Of a DNA stretch of 64,000 nucleotides, positions 44,183 through 53,832 are shown one piece after another. The notes beneath the pieces were generated by a model. That model saw nothing but the letters and a program-made list of their open reading frames with translations, did no database searches and was not told the origin of the DNA. Source of the stretch: Sphingobacterium cellulitidis (GTDB taxonomy: Bacteria; Bacteroidota; Bacteroidia; Sphingobacteriales; Sphingobacteriaceae); the NCBI GenBank assembly GCA_002245855.1, contig NOUX01000008.1:1-64000 (forward strand). Reading direction: 5' to 3'. The position numbers were made by a program, and so were the translations under genes. The stretch's first letter is position 1. The number at the start of each line of letters is the position of its first letter.

Positions 44183-47100
44183 TTAAAACGAAACCATTAC
44201 ACCCGCGTTAATTAATCTTGCCTGAGGATAATATTGTCCCAATGCATTGTCAGATTCCGGATCGTAAACTTTGATTTTACTCCAGGTCAATAGATTTTGA
44301 CCACTTACAAATACACGAGCACTGCCTATTCCTGCTTTCTCAATCCATTGAGTCGGAAAATTGTATCCTAACTCCATGTTCTTTAAGCGGATGTAATTGG
44401 TGCTACGCAGCCAGTAGGTATTATTGTTTGAGTAATATTGATCGCTTCGGTCAGTAATTCTTGGATATTCTGAACTCGGATTATCGACCGTCCAACGGTT
44501 CTCATAAAAATCCAATAGGTAGTTACCAATCGCTCCTGATTCATCTGTTCCTACTCTTTGTTCTGCTCCTGTAGCTCCTTGGAATAAGATCGCTAAATCA
44601 AAATTCTTATAGGTAAAGCCTAGGTTTAAACCTCCTTGGAATGTTGGAATAGTATTCTTATCACGACGAACCCTATCATTTGGTGTAATCTTTCCATCCC
44701 CATCATAATCTTGATACTTCATATCTCCCGGACGTAAATTACCAGTGATATCACCATAATCAATGGTATTCGCATCTATCTCTGCTTGGTCCCTGAATAC
44801 GCCATCATAAATATAGTATAAGCCTGCATTGATAGGTCTGCCAGTACTTTGTTGCCATTCTGGAGCTCCTGGCGCCTCATCCCAAAAGATGATCTTATTC
44901 TTCGCATATCCTCCATTCACTGCAACATTAAATCCTAAATCACCAAATGTTTCTCGATAACCTAAGCTCAAGTCAAATCCTGAGTTATCTACTTTACCTA
45001 TATTTTCAGCAGGTAAGGTCATACCTGTACTTTGAGGAATCGAAGCATTTCTACGCCACAAAATACTTTCCCTGCTATTTTTAAATAAGTCAAATTCAGC
45101 ATTGAACTTGCCACCCAAAAATTGAAAATCAAAACCTAGGTTATAGTTATTCGCAACCTCCCAAGTAATAAATTTGTTTGGAACACGGCTTTCATATAAG
45201 GATTTCACCATTTCATCATTGATAATGTATGATCCGAAAGCATAAGTTGAGAAATATTGATATTCCTGAAGTTTACTGTCGTAATAAACATTATCATTAC
45301 CCATTTGCCCATAAGAAGCACGGATTTTGAAGTAATTTACAAATGGCACATTTTCTTTCCAGAAGTTCTCCTCGGAAACCATCCAGCCTAACATCGCTCC
45401 TGGGAAGAAACCATATCTCGAAGCCTTTGGAAACATATAGGACCCATCAACGCGCCATAATAATTCTGCAATGTATTTCCCTTTGTAATTATAGTTCGCA
45501 CGTCCAAAATAGTTTAAACGAGCCCGATCCCATGCTCCACCGGAATTATCCTTCTCTGCATCTCCACCAGCAAATAAATAATCAATCTCATTTGAGATAA
45601 AGAACCTTCTGAATGCAGAAAAGTTATCATTATGAATAGTTTCCCGGTTCACCCCAGCTAAAATATTGAAGGTATGATCCCCAATTACTTTATCATAAGA
45701 TGCTACTGCTCCTAACAAGACATTTAATTGATCTTCATTGGATTGTGTTAATCTTGGGTCAGCTAAGCCTCTTCTTCCAGCAACCAATAAAGGGGTTGTT
45801 CCATCAGCTTCATAATCTCCCTGCCAGGTATATAAATACCATGGTGTTTCCCATTTCTTGGAATTGATCAAATACTTATCAACTGCTGCAGTACCTGTCA
45901 CTTTAAGCCCATCAACTCCTGGAATCAAGATTTCAATCTGTCCATTGGTCTGGAAGTAATACCGCTTATTGCGGTCGTAGCCTGAAGCATCTGTCGAAAT
46001 CACAACCGGGTTCTCACCGTTCTCAATATCTGGCCCTGGTAATCCATTTGGCCAATATGCCGGTTGCGTTGGATTTCCACGCATGGTCATCCGGAAAATA
46101 GTTGCTGCCGATTTAATCGGATAGCTCCGATTCTCCTGACGGCCTAACATCCCAAATTGCAACTTCACGTATTTATTGACATTAGCATCCAAGTTTAATC
46201 GAAGATCGTATTGCTTATAGTTATTTGCACTGTTTTTATAATATCCTTCTTGGTTTAAATAACCCAAGGACATTAAATATTTAAAATTGTCCGATCCACC
46301 ATCCAACTGGAGGTTATGTTTTGATTGTGGCGACCAATTTCTAAGTGTTTCACCATACCAGTCTGTATTTGGATGTCCCCAAGGGTCTGATCCATCAGCA
46401 AACTTCTGTCTATCCTCCATGGTAAATGGTGCTGACAAGATGGTACCATCTGGCTTTTTATATTCCCCGGTACTGTTGAAAGCATCCTGTGCAGATTTCC
46501 ATTCGTCAACCGGAAGTTTAAAGATTTCAAGTTCATTACGCATTTCTGCGTATTCATTTGCATCCGCAAGTTCGGGAATTACGGTGGGTTGAGAATAACC
46601 CTGATTAAAAGTGTAGGATAAGGTAGGTTTACCAGTTTTACCGCGCTTTGTGGTCACTAAGACTACCCCATTGGCAGCACGTGCACCATAAATTGCAGCT
46701 GACGCATCCTTCAGTACAGATATATTTTCAATATCTGCGGGATTCAAGCGTTCGAAACCACCGGCACGGGCAGGAATTCCATCAATTACAATTAATGGAC
46801 CTGAATCACCAAGGGTATTTGTACCACGAATCCGAATTCCGGAACCATCGCTCCCTGGCTCACCACTTCGATTCGTCGCCACAACACCCGCAACGCGGCC
46901 TGCAATCGCATTTGACAAATTGATTGCTGGTGATTTTTTTAATTCATCCCCCTTGACTGCTGCAACGGAACCAGTAACCGTAGCTTTCTTCTGTGTACCA
47001 TATCCCACTACAACGACCTCATCAATATTGTCCAGACTCTGATCTAAGCTGACATTGAAGGTAGTTTGATTGGATACAGCAACTTCTTTACTTTCCATTC

Positions 47101-47416
47101 CTACTGAAGTGAAAACTAAAGTCGCTGTTCCTGGAACGGCTTCTAGTTCAAAATTTCCATTTTCATCGGTTGTGGTTGCTTGGTTAGTTCCTTTCACAGT
47201 TACGGTCACACCAGAGAGTGCTAAACCGTTTGAAGAATCCTTTACTGTTCCCCGAACAGTACTTTGATTATGCCATGTCGATGCATACATCGTAGCATCT
47301 TTGGCCAAATGGGCAAATGCAGTCGGTGAGGTGATACTGATTAGCATACTTATCCCTCCTATGCGAAGCATTTTAATCCCATTCTTTCCATTGAAAAAAT
47401 GGCGGTGTTTAACCAT
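44183..47416 (-). CDS. SusC/RagA-family TonB-dependent outer-membrane transporter
   Basis: A 1077-residue TonB-dependent transporter. Long signal region (about 1-37), a carboxypeptidase-D regulatory-like domain (about 52-130, VRGTVKDSSNGLALSGVTV), the SusC boundary box VVVGYGTQKKATVTGSVAAV, the plug (with IRIRGTNTLGDSGPLIVIDG) and a 22-strand-type barrel ending in F. There is no anti-sigma-interacting (STN) domain at the front and no ECF sigma/anti-sigma or hybrid regulator next to it. Confidence 0.95.
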   Translation of the reverse strand: MVKHRHFFNGKNGIKMLRIGGISMLISITSPTAFAHLAKDATMYASTWHNQSTVRGTVKDSSNGLALSGVTVTVKGTNQATTTDENGNFELEAVPGTATLVFTSVGMESKEVAVSNQTTFNVSLDQSLDNIDEVVVVGYGTQKKATVTGSVAAVKGDELKKSPAINLSNAIAGRVAGVVATNRSGEPGSDGSGIRIRGTNTLGDSGPLIVIDGIPARAGGFERLNPADIENISVLKDASAAIYGARAANGVVLVTTKRGKTGKPTLSYTFNQGYSQPTVIPELADANEYAEMRNELEIFKLPVDEWKSAQDAFNSTGEYKKPDGTILSAPFTMEDRQKFADGSDPWGHPNTDWYGETLRNWSPQSKHNLQLDGGSDNFKYLMSLGYLNQEGYYKNSANNYKQYDLRLNLDANVNKYVKLQFGMLGRQENRSYPIKSAATIFRMTMRGNPTQPAYWPNGLPGPDIENGENPVVISTDASGYDRNKRYYFQTNGQIEILIPGVDGLKVTGTAAVDKYLINSKKWETPWYLYTWQGDYEADGTTPLLVAGRRGLADPRLTQSNEDQLNVLLGAVASYDKVIGDHTFNILAGVNRETIHNDNFSAFRRFFISNEIDYLFAGGDAEKDNSGGAWDRARLNYFGRANYNYKGKYIAELLWRVDGSYMFPKASRYGFFPGAMLGWMVSEENFWKENVPFVNYFKIRASYGQMGNDNVYYDSKLQEYQYFSTYAFGSYIINDEMVKSLYESRVPNKFITWEVANNYNLGFDFQFLGGKFNAEFDLFKNSRESILWRRNASIPQSTGMTLPAENIGKVDNSGFDLSLGYRETFGDLGFNVAVNGGYAKNKIIFWDEAPGAPEWQQSTGRPINAGLYYIYDGVFRDQAEIDANTIDYGDITGNLRPGDMKYQDYDGDGKITPNDRVRRDKNTIPTFQGGLNLGFTYKNFDLAILFQGATGAEQRVGTDESGAIGNYLLDFYENRWTVDNPSSEYPRITDRSDQYYSNNNTYWLRSTNYIRLKNMELGYNFPTQWIEKAGIGSARVFVSGQNLLTWSKIKVYDPESDNALGQYYPQARLINAGVMVSF

Positions 47417-47812
47417 AGAATTAAGGCGTTTAAGTTGTTATAGATTTATGTTTAGTTTTCCTAATATAGGAATTTAACAACTTAATGGTTCCCTATCTCC
47501 TCAATTTATGGCATTTATCTTTAAATTTTTAACTTATTCAATAAACAAATGTTTAAGATACATTTTACAACAAATTGCATATCAAGTATTTAAAAAAAGT
47601 TAAATATTAGCGTTAAAGTTTGCAAAAATTGTAACAACTAAGGTAATCTAGAAAAATAAATAAAATAAAGGTTTTGGAGTCAAAAAAAGTCTTCATTCAA
47701 TAAATCAACATCATTAAACTATAGGTGTAATTATATTATTATTAATTTCTTTTTTTATCATAATAGTATTAATTTTAAGGAAAACCACCAGTTAATAATC
47801 AATATTGAAGAG
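47417..47812. other. Intergenic region upstream of the SusC gene
   Basis: About 400 bases between the divergent SusC-like gene and a small membrane-protein gene. Very AT-rich; no exact TTG/TAnnTTTG pair, no strong hairpin and no open frame. It presumably contains the regulatory region of the transporter operon. Confidence 0.5.
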
Positions 47813-47998
47813 ATGAAAACGATCTTACTTTTTTTAATATTCTTAAATACTTTCTGCGCAACTGCTGCCTACTCGATAAAGATCCAAAGTTTATCCAGTG
47901 AATGGATCCTGTTTTTTGCATTGTTAATCACTTCAATCTTTCACGTAATCTTATATAAGAAGAATTATCAGAAGCCATTAAAATACTATAGGTCTTAA
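47813..47998 (+). CDS. Small two-helix membrane protein
   Basis: A 61-residue hydrophobic protein with two helices (about 2-22 and 31-47) and a basic C-terminus (YKKNYQKPLKYY). No family is recognised. Support is the ATG start in a long AT-rich gap, good hydrophobic pattern and a hairpin just downstream. It could be spurious. Confidence 0.4.
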   Translation: MKTILLFLIFLNTFCATAAYSIKIQSLSSEWILFFALLITSIFHVILYKKNYQKPLKYYRS

Positions 47999-48004
47999 AA
48001 TAGT

Positions 48005-48029
48005 ATAAAAAAAGCCACCATATGGCGGC
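48005..48029. terminator. Terminator-like hairpin
   Basis: AAGCC and GGCTT with inner ACC/GGC pairs and one mismatch, preceded by a run of seven A. On the minus strand it is a hairpin plus T-run, 27 bases beyond the dienelactone-hydrolase stop. Confidence 0.65.
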
Positions 48030-48055
48030 TTAAATATTTTGATGTTATTAATGCT

Positions 48056-48796
48056 TTACTTTAATATTTCTTGTAGAAACATCAAGGTATGATTCCACGC
48101 TCTCTTGGCCATTACAGGATTATAATCTGCTGACTCAGGATTTGTAAATGTATGCTTCGAATCTGAATAGGTTATTATTTGCCAGTCTGCTTTCCCGTCC
48201 CTAAATTCTTTAACAAGCGCATCATAATCTTCAGGTTTTACCCCTGCATCATCCGCAGGATGCTCCACCAAAACCTTAGTCTTAATTTCTCCGTTAGCCC
48301 GGTCAGCGGCCTTCCCTAGACTACCATGAATACATACAACGCCTTCAACTGGCAATCCGCCTCTAGCAGCCTCTAACGCACCAGTACCTCCAAAACAATA
48401 ACCAATTACAGCAACCTTAGTCGCTCCTGCTTTCTTTAACTCATCTATTCCAGCTTGAATCCTCTTCTGATAGGATTGATAATCCTTTTTATACTGGGAT
48501 GATAATTTTGAAGATTCCGAATTGTCTTTCGGCGTATTCCCAACGCCATAGATATCGGCGATAAAAGCAATATAGCCTTGTTTCTCCAAGTTTTTCGCCG
48601 CATCAATCGCCTCTTGATCTATTCCTTTCCACGCTGGCAGAATCAAAACTCCCGGAAGGCTTTCCCCAGAATTACTGCTCATCAAACCTTTCAAAGCTTG
48701 ATTACCTTCCTTATAATTTACCTCCTTTAGGTCCTGACCTAAAACAGTTTGACTAAGTAATATACTTAGCAAAATGATAAATGATTGATTCTTCAT
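48056..48796 (-). CDS. Dienelactone hydrolase-family protein, exported
   Basis: A 246-residue protein with signal peptide (ends TVLGQ). Alpha/beta hydrolase core with nucleophile Cys134 in GYCFGG, an Asp in HPADDAG and His in SDSKHTFTNP, the Cys-Asp-His triad of dienelactone hydrolases. The export signal is unusual for the classic cytoplasmic enzyme but common in Bacteroidetes. It is the last gene of a three-gene operon with a dehydrogenase and an aldo/keto reductase. Confidence 0.87.
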   Translation of the reverse strand: MKNQSFIILLSILLSQTVLGQDLKEVNYKEGNQALKGLMSSNSGESLPGVLILPAWKGIDQEAIDAAKNLEKQGYIAFIADIYGVGNTPKDNSESSKLSSQYKKDYQSYQKRIQAGIDELKKAGATKVAVIGYCFGGTGALEAARGGLPVEGVVCIHGSLGKAADRANGEIKTKVLVEHPADDAGVKPEDYDALVKEFRDGKADWQIITYSDSKHTFTNPESADYNPVMAKRAWNHTLMFLQEILK

Positions 48797-48814
48797 ATTC
48801 TTATTTTTTATGAA

Positions 48815-49678
48815 TTAATGAACACTGTCCTGTTCTTTTAGGTAAGGGATAATACTCATGACATCGAAATCCGCAAAACCAGCATCCTTCGCTCCTTGAT
48901 AAGTCTTTAATATATCTTTACTTAAGGGATAATGTGCTCCAGCATCAATAGCTAACTTCACATCTTTCAGCATTAAATCTACAGAAAATGCCGCCGGAAA
49001 CTCATTCTTTATAATTGAAGCTGTTTTTACCTTTGATGCGCCACTACCACTCGCACTTTCATTGATGATACTCATCATATCTGCCCGCGATATGCCCATC
49101 TTCTCAGCGAACAAAACGGTCTCGGCCATTCCTTGATATAAAATTGAAAGGTAATAATTGATACATAGTTTCGCAGAAACGCCTTTCCCGTTTTCCCCCA
49201 TGTATTTTACTTCCTTACCCATCAAATTTAGATAAGGTAAAACCCGTTCAGCATCTTGCTTATCGGCACCAACCATAAAAATCAATGTGGCATCCTTTGC
49301 TGGCTGTGTACTTCCAGCAACCGGAGCATCCACAAAACTTGCACCTTTTGACTTAGAGATGGTAGAAATTGTTTTGGAAGCAAACTGCGAAATGGTACTC
49401 ATATCAACAAATAGTTTTCCTTCAATATTCATGGTCAAGATGGTCTCATAAACCGCATGAACAGCATCATCATTAGTCAGCATCGTAAATATTATATCAC
49501 AACTTTTCACCAAGCTTACGATATCATGGCATACTGTACTCTTCTCAACAAAATCCTGCATCTTTTCTGCAGTACGATTATATACATAGAGATCAACTCC
49601 AGCTTTTTCTAAATTCTTCGCCATAGGTTTACCCATGTTTCCTAAACCTATAAAGCCAACTTTTACATTATTTTCCAT
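48815..49678 (-). CDS. NAD(P)-dependent beta-hydroxyacid dehydrogenase
   Basis: A 287-residue protein of the 3-hydroxyisobutyrate dehydrogenase family. Rossmann motif GFIGLGNMGKPMAKNL (about residues 8-23), substrate motif FVDAPVAGSTQPA and catalytic Lys in GKGVSAKLCINYYLS. The substrate could be 3-hydroxyisobutyrate, tartronate semialdehyde or succinic semialdehyde; sequence alone does not decide. Eight bases after the aldo/keto reductase gene. Confidence 0.87.
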   Translation of the reverse strand: MENNVKVGFIGLGNMGKPMAKNLEKAGVDLYVYNRTAEKMQDFVEKSTVCHDIVSLVKSCDIIFTMLTNDDAVHAVYETILTMNIEGKLFVDMSTISQFASKTISTISKSKGASFVDAPVAGSTQPAKDATLIFMVGADKQDAERVLPYLNLMGKEVKYMGENGKGVSAKLCINYYLSILYQGMAETVLFAEKMGISRADMMSIINESASGSGASKVKTASIIKNEFPAAFSVDLMLKDVKLAIDAGAHYPLSKDILKTYQGAKDAGFADFDVMSIIPYLKEQDSVH

Positions 49679-49686
49679 TCTGCAAT

Positions 49687-50799
49687 TTAATCATTTGGAA
49701 CAGGAGCACTCGCAGAAATTAATTTTTTCTCTTTCAACTCTTCCCAAAATCCCTTGGGGATGCTTTCTGTAAATGACTTTGCATTTTCTTTCGCTTGCTC
49801 TCCTGAGCTTGCGCCAGGAATTACTGAAGATACTACTTCTGGAGCTGCAGAAAATTGCAAAGCTGCAGTCCTGAGGTCAACCTGATGGTTCTTGGCAACT
49901 GCCTCCAAGTTTTTGAGCTTCTCAGCAGCAAATTCCGGAATCTTGGAACCATACAAATACCTCGGCTTTCCAGCAAGAAATCCCGCACATAAAGGCGCTC
50001 CAACAACTATGGACAATCCCTTTTCAGCAATCTTAGGAAAGACTTGGTTTAAATCATCCTCGTGATGAATTAAGGAATATTGACAGGCTGAAAGAAAAAT
50101 ATCAGGATCCGCTACCTCCATACTCTTCAATATAGGTTCAATCGTATTAACACCTAAACCCCAAGCTTTTATTATTCCTTCCTCACGCATCTTGGTCAGC
50201 TCTTTGAAGGCACCATTCTGCGCAATCTCAAAGTATTTGAGCCAATCTTTACCCATGTCACCATTATCCGGCGATAAATCATGAACAAAAACAATATCCA
50301 TCGATCCAATTCCTAATCGTTGTAAGCTATCTTCAACAGATTTTCTGGCTCCCGAAGCTGAATAATCATACTTATACGATGCGTTCATCTGACCCTTCCA
50401 CATCAAACCTTCTTGCTTATAATTATCTTCTGGAACTAAAATCCTCCCGATCTTACTCGAAATCGTATAGTCATCTTTTAACTTGTCTTTTAAATATAAT
50501 CCCATCCTCCTTTCACTTATTCCTAATCCATACCAAGGAGAAGTATCATAATACCTAACCCCTGCATCCCACGCCGCTTCCATGGCTTCATGACAAGCTA
50601 AATCTGAATTATGGTTGAACCCATTGCCCAATGCAACACCACCAAATCCACTCATGCTCTTTGGACGAAATCTTTTTTGAATATTTTTTTCCATGTATTT
50701 TCCTTTATTAAATGACCCTTCAATGCCCGTAGCTCCCCAACCTAGGGAAATACTACCTCCTAATAATAGTCCTTGATTGATAAAATCTCTTCTGTTCAT
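49687..50799 (-). CDS. Aldo/keto reductase with Tat-type leader
   Basis: A 370-residue protein. N-terminal leader MNRRDFINQGLLLGGSISLG with paired Arg suggests Tat export. The AKR barrel contains the catalytic Asp/Tyr (YYDTSPWYGLGISERRMG), Lys (SSKIGR) and His (VFVHDLSP), and the NADP-binding SVIPGASS segment near the end. It is the first gene of the operon. The three enzymes look like a short sugar or hydroxyacid oxidation/reduction unit, but the substrate is unknown. Confidence 0.85.
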   Translation of the reverse strand: MNRRDFINQGLLLGGSISLGWGATGIEGSFNKGKYMEKNIQKRFRPKSMSGFGGVALGNGFNHNSDLACHEAMEAAWDAGVRYYDTSPWYGLGISERRMGLYLKDKLKDDYTISSKIGRILVPEDNYKQEGLMWKGQMNASYKYDYSASGARKSVEDSLQRLGIGSMDIVFVHDLSPDNGDMGKDWLKYFEIAQNGAFKELTKMREEGIIKAWGLGVNTIEPILKSMEVADPDIFLSACQYSLIHHEDDLNQVFPKIAEKGLSIVVGAPLCAGFLAGKPRYLYGSKIPEFAAEKLKNLEAVAKNHQVDLRTAALQFSAAPEVVSSVIPGASSGEQAKENAKSFTESIPKGFWEELKEKKLISASAPVPND

Positions 50800-50871
50800 C
50801 TACTAAAATCTCTGAATTATTTAATTCCTCTATTTAATGAACAGCTAAATTTTAAGATTGTTGTAATTCCA

Positions 50872-50900
50872 TAAAAAAAGCCTATCATTACGATAGACTT
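50872..50900 (-). terminator. Intrinsic terminator of the DUF1801-YdeI gene
   Basis: CTATC and GATAG with outer AAG/CTT pairs and one mismatch between; seven T follow on the minus strand. It overlaps the stop codon of the gene it ends. Confidence 0.75.
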
Positions 50901-51834
50901 ATTTCTTGTATTTATCATGTAAGCCCTTGCCTTCCAGGATCATCGGCCTTATCTTTTCCAACCGACTCTCTTTGGTCTTATCTTGCTTGGCTTCATCAAT
51001 ATATTCTATGTATTCTTTCTTTTTCCCGGGAGTCAGTTTTTCAAATGCTACACTAAAAATTTTATCCTTGTCCAAAGCGTCTTTAAACAATCCTTCTACT
51101 TTTTTAGGTAAGGATCTATCTGGCTTTATCTCCTTCCCATCCTTTATCGTCTGAACAGATTCCTCAATATAGGCAAGGATTTTCTCCTCATTCATATCCT
51201 TGATATCTGTAAATCGCCATTGCCGCAATGATTTTGTTTTTCCTTCTGATGCAGTTACCAAAACCTTGAGCTTATCCTCCAAAAACACTCCATTATAAAA
51301 CCATAAGGAAAAGAAGTCTTTAAATCCACCCCATCCAATAACGTTTTTTCCTTCATAAGTATATACATCTGCACCCCACTTTATCTCCCTTTTCAACGGC
51401 GTTTTATTCCTTAGGATAATCTGATTCATAAATTCTTGGCATTCATCCCATCTTTCATGTTTCGTTTCCCAACTCGGGTACTGACGCTCCTTCAATCGTT
51501 CTGCATTAAAATGGACGATATCTGTAATGAGTTTTTCAGGTAACGCCCTATCCAAAGGAATTTGAATAGCCCCTTTTGAAGTTTTATAAGGCTTTAATTC
51601 TTCAGCAAAATTTTCAATCGCATCAACTCCCGGATATAACCCAAGATGATTCGTGAACATGGCAAAATGAATTAAATTCCCATTATACCTGTAAGTAGGC
51701 ATTTTATAGTTTATCGTTTCCTTTGATTCTTTTGGTGCTGCCTTTTTTATTATTGCCCGAACATCTTTCAATAACTTCTGTTTTCCCCCTTCAAAACCCG
51801 AAATATATTCATCAATCGTCGTAAAATTTGACAT
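50899..51834 (-). CDS. Two DUF1801 domains fused to a YdeI-type tail
   Basis: A 311-residue protein. Residues about 1-112 are a DUF1801 (YdhG-like) domain with INYKMPTYRYNGNLIHFA. About 120-230 form a second, diverged DUF1801 domain (IKWGADVYTYEGKNVIGWGGFKDF), and about 235-311 a YdeI/OmpD-associated tail (FEKLTPGKKKEYIEYIDEAKQDKTKESRLEKI). YdeI-type proteins have been linked to resistance to cationic peptides or polymyxin; the function of DUF1801 is unknown. It starts just upstream of the AHSA1 gene stop at 51846 and may be cotranscribed with it. Confidence 0.8.
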   Translation of the reverse strand: MSNFTTIDEYISGFEGGKQKLLKDVRAIIKKAAPKESKETINYKMPTYRYNGNLIHFAMFTNHLGLYPGVDAIENFAEELKPYKTSKGAIQIPLDRALPEKLITDIVHFNAERLKERQYPSWETKHERWDECQEFMNQIILRNKTPLKREIKWGADVYTYEGKNVIGWGGFKDFFSLWFYNGVFLEDKLKVLVTASEGKTKSLRQWRFTDIKDMNEEKILAYIEESVQTIKDGKEIKPDRSLPKKVEGLFKDALDKDKIFSVAFEKLTPGKKKEYIEYIDEAKQDKTKESRLEKIRPMILEGKGLHDKYKK

Positions 51835-51845
51835 AGGTAAAAAAA

Positions 51846-52298
51846 TTATGGTTTCATAAAATCAAATGCACCTTTCCGCAAGTTAATGCCGTATTCCAAA
51901 CTTGCCTTTAGACAAGCTAAAAAGTTTGACCAACCTTCAGTTTGACCAATGGCCTGTTTAATTCCTTCCTCATTCGAGGGCATATAACTTTCCTTTATCC
52001 GAACGACCGTAAAGTTATTATGAAAGGCTTCCAAGAAAATTTCAACCATCATCCCCTCCTCGCCGCCACTCCAATCAAATGATATATAATCATAAGGTCG
52101 AATAAATTTTCCAGTTACTGGGAAGATATCATCAAACTCCGGAAACTTCCATTCAACAGTAACGCCCTCTTCTAACCTTCCTGTTGATTTTTCAATAAAA
52201 TAATTGCTCATTTTATCCGGGTTAATAATCGCTTCAAAAACCTCTTCAATAGGTTTTAATATCTGAATCGAGGCTCTGGCACTTAGATTTTCATTCAT
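51846..52298 (-). CDS. SRPBCC/AHSA1-type START-fold protein 1
   Basis: A 150-residue single START-like domain (ASIQILKPIEEVFEAIINPDK, VEWKFPEFDDIFPVTGKF, TEGWSNFLACLKASLEYG). The TEGW...FL end is typical of AHSA1-like proteins. The ligand is unknown. It is transcribed in the opposite direction to the main cluster that begins at 52481 and lies 11 bases before the DUF1801-YdeI gene. Confidence 0.85.
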   Translation of the reverse strand: MNENLSARASIQILKPIEEVFEAIINPDKMSNYFIEKSTGRLEEGVTVEWKFPEFDDIFPVTGKFIRPYDYISFDWSGGEEGMMVEIFLEAFHNNFTVVRIKESYMPSNEEGIKQAIGQTEGWSNFLACLKASLEYGINLRKGAFDFMKP

Positions 52299-52480
52299 GA
52301 TTATGTTTTATTTAGTAGTGTAAACTCAAGTAATTATTATCTAATTTAATATATAATTTCCCTTTTGGAGTACATTGTTTAGAAAAGTATTTTAAGCAAT
52401 TGAATTAAAACAGAAAAGATTATTACATTGTTTTATAAATGGAATCAATTCTCCTAATTTCTGCAATAAAAAATTAAATT

Positions 52481-53332
52481 ATGACTGACAAAATCGTCCA
52501 AAATCTAGATATCAGTTTATTTACTCAATCCTTTGGTAACAAAAGAAATCCTCCAGTTTTATTGATTGCTGGCGCCACGGTATCCATGTTATTTTGGGAT
52601 ACTGAATTTTGCCAAAAACTTGCTGATAAAGGTTTATTTGTGATCCGTTTTGATTTTCGAGATACAGGAAAGTCCACTTCGGTTCCTGAAGGAACAGCAA
52701 ATTATAACATGCTGGATTTTGCAGATGATCTTATTTCAATCTTAGACTCTTATGAAATCTCTGCAGCGCATTTGGTGGGAATATCTTTAGGCGGAATGAT
52801 AGCCCAAATTCTTGCGATTAGAAATAGTGACCGAGTAAAATCATTGACTTTATTAAGTACCATGCCTTGGGGTGATTCAGAGTTCCCAATCCCAGAAATG
52901 AATAAACGAATTTTAGACTTTCATGCCAAAGGATCGGATATCAATTGGGAAAATGAAGATAAAGTAGTGCATTATATGCTACAAGGCTCCCAATTGATGA
53001 GTGGAAAAAAACCATTGAATGTACTAAGGGAGGAAAACTATTTGAGAGAATCCTATCGTCGTGCCAATAATTTCAGAAGCCAGTTTAACCATGCTTCCAT
53101 TTCAGGTGGGATGGAATATTACAATCAATTAGATAAAATTAAAGTGCCTGTTTTAGTAATTCACGGAACGGAAGATATCATCTGCCACTTTCAAAATGCT
53201 ATGGCTCTTATGCAAAAACTTAGAGGTCAAAATCTGGTTGTATTAGAAGGTACGGGTCATGAGCTACATGAAGAAGATTGGGATTTGATCATCAATTCAA
53301 TCGTGAGTATGGTAAAAATGCTGGAACAATAA
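52481..53332 (+). CDS. Alpha/beta hydrolase
   Basis: A 283-residue cytoplasmic hydrolase. Nucleophile Ser102 in VGISLGGMIAQ, an Asp in HGTEDIICH and the catalytic His in GTGHELHE. Its front part (LLIAGATVSMLFWD, VIRFDFRDTGKST) resembles the aclacinomycin-methylesterase/haloperoxidase branch. It opens the plus-strand cluster of small START and VOC proteins. Confidence 0.87.
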   Translation: MTDKIVQNLDISLFTQSFGNKRNPPVLLIAGATVSMLFWDTEFCQKLADKGLFVIRFDFRDTGKSTSVPEGTANYNMLDFADDLISILDSYEISAAHLVGISLGGMIAQILAIRNSDRVKSLTLLSTMPWGDSEFPIPEMNKRILDFHAKGSDINWENEDKVVHYMLQGSQLMSGKKPLNVLREENYLRESYRRANNFRSQFNHASISGGMEYYNQLDKIKVPVLVIHGTEDIICHFQNAMALMQKLRGQNLVVLEGTGHELHEEDWDLIINSIVSMVKMLEQ

Positions 53333-53339
53333 TTTATTT

Positions 53340-53355
53340 CTTGTCATAGGACAAG
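53340..53355. promoter_or_regulatory. Palindrome CTTGTC-N4-GACAAG upstream of an AHSA1 gene
   Basis: A perfect six-base dyad with a four-base spacer, 48 bases ahead of the ATG at 53404. A near twin (CTTGCC-N4-GGCAAG) lies ahead of the AHSA1 gene at 55726. It may be an operator for a common regulator. Confidence 0.45.
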
Positions 53356-53403
53356 TTGATATAAAGCACTAACGATTAATTTCGAATATAAAACAACACG
53401 ATT

Positions 53404-53823
53404 ATGGAAAAGAAAAGAATTCACATTGAAACCTTAATTAATGCTCCATTAAAAACAGTATGGGAAGCCTACAACAACCCTGATGATATTGTAAAATGGA
53501 ACCATGCATCAGACGACTGGCATTGTCCATCATCCGAAAATGACCTTAAGGTAGGTGGAAAATTTAAAAATAAAATGGCAGCCAAGGATGGAAGTTTTGA
53601 GTTCGATTTTGAAGGTACTTATACCGAAGTTACGCCAATGAATAGCATTTCCTATGTCTTAGGTGACAATAGAGAAACAGATATTAAATTCAAGGATGAT
53701 AATAGTAAAACACAGGTAATCATTGATTTTGATATGGAAGGCTCCAACCCTGAAGATATGCAAAGAGATGGCTGGCAAGCTATCTTAGATAATTTTAAAA
53801 AACACGTAGAAACCAAGAATTAA
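53404..53823 (+). CDS. SRPBCC/AHSA1-type START-fold protein 2
   Basis: A 139-residue START-fold domain: IETLINAPLKTVWEAYNNPDD, WNHASDDWHCP, and the terminal RDGWQAILDNFKKHVE. Family members bind hydrophobic ligands; no ligand known here. It is followed nine bases later by a VOC gene, and preceded by a palindromic site. Confidence 0.88.
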   Translation: MEKKRIHIETLINAPLKTVWEAYNNPDDIVKWNHASDDWHCPSSENDLKVGGKFKNKMAAKDGSFEFDFEGTYTEVTPMNSISYVLGDNRETDIKFKDDNSKTQVIIDFDMEGSNPEDMQRDGWQAILDNFKKHVETKN

Positions 53824-53832
53824 CCAATAATT

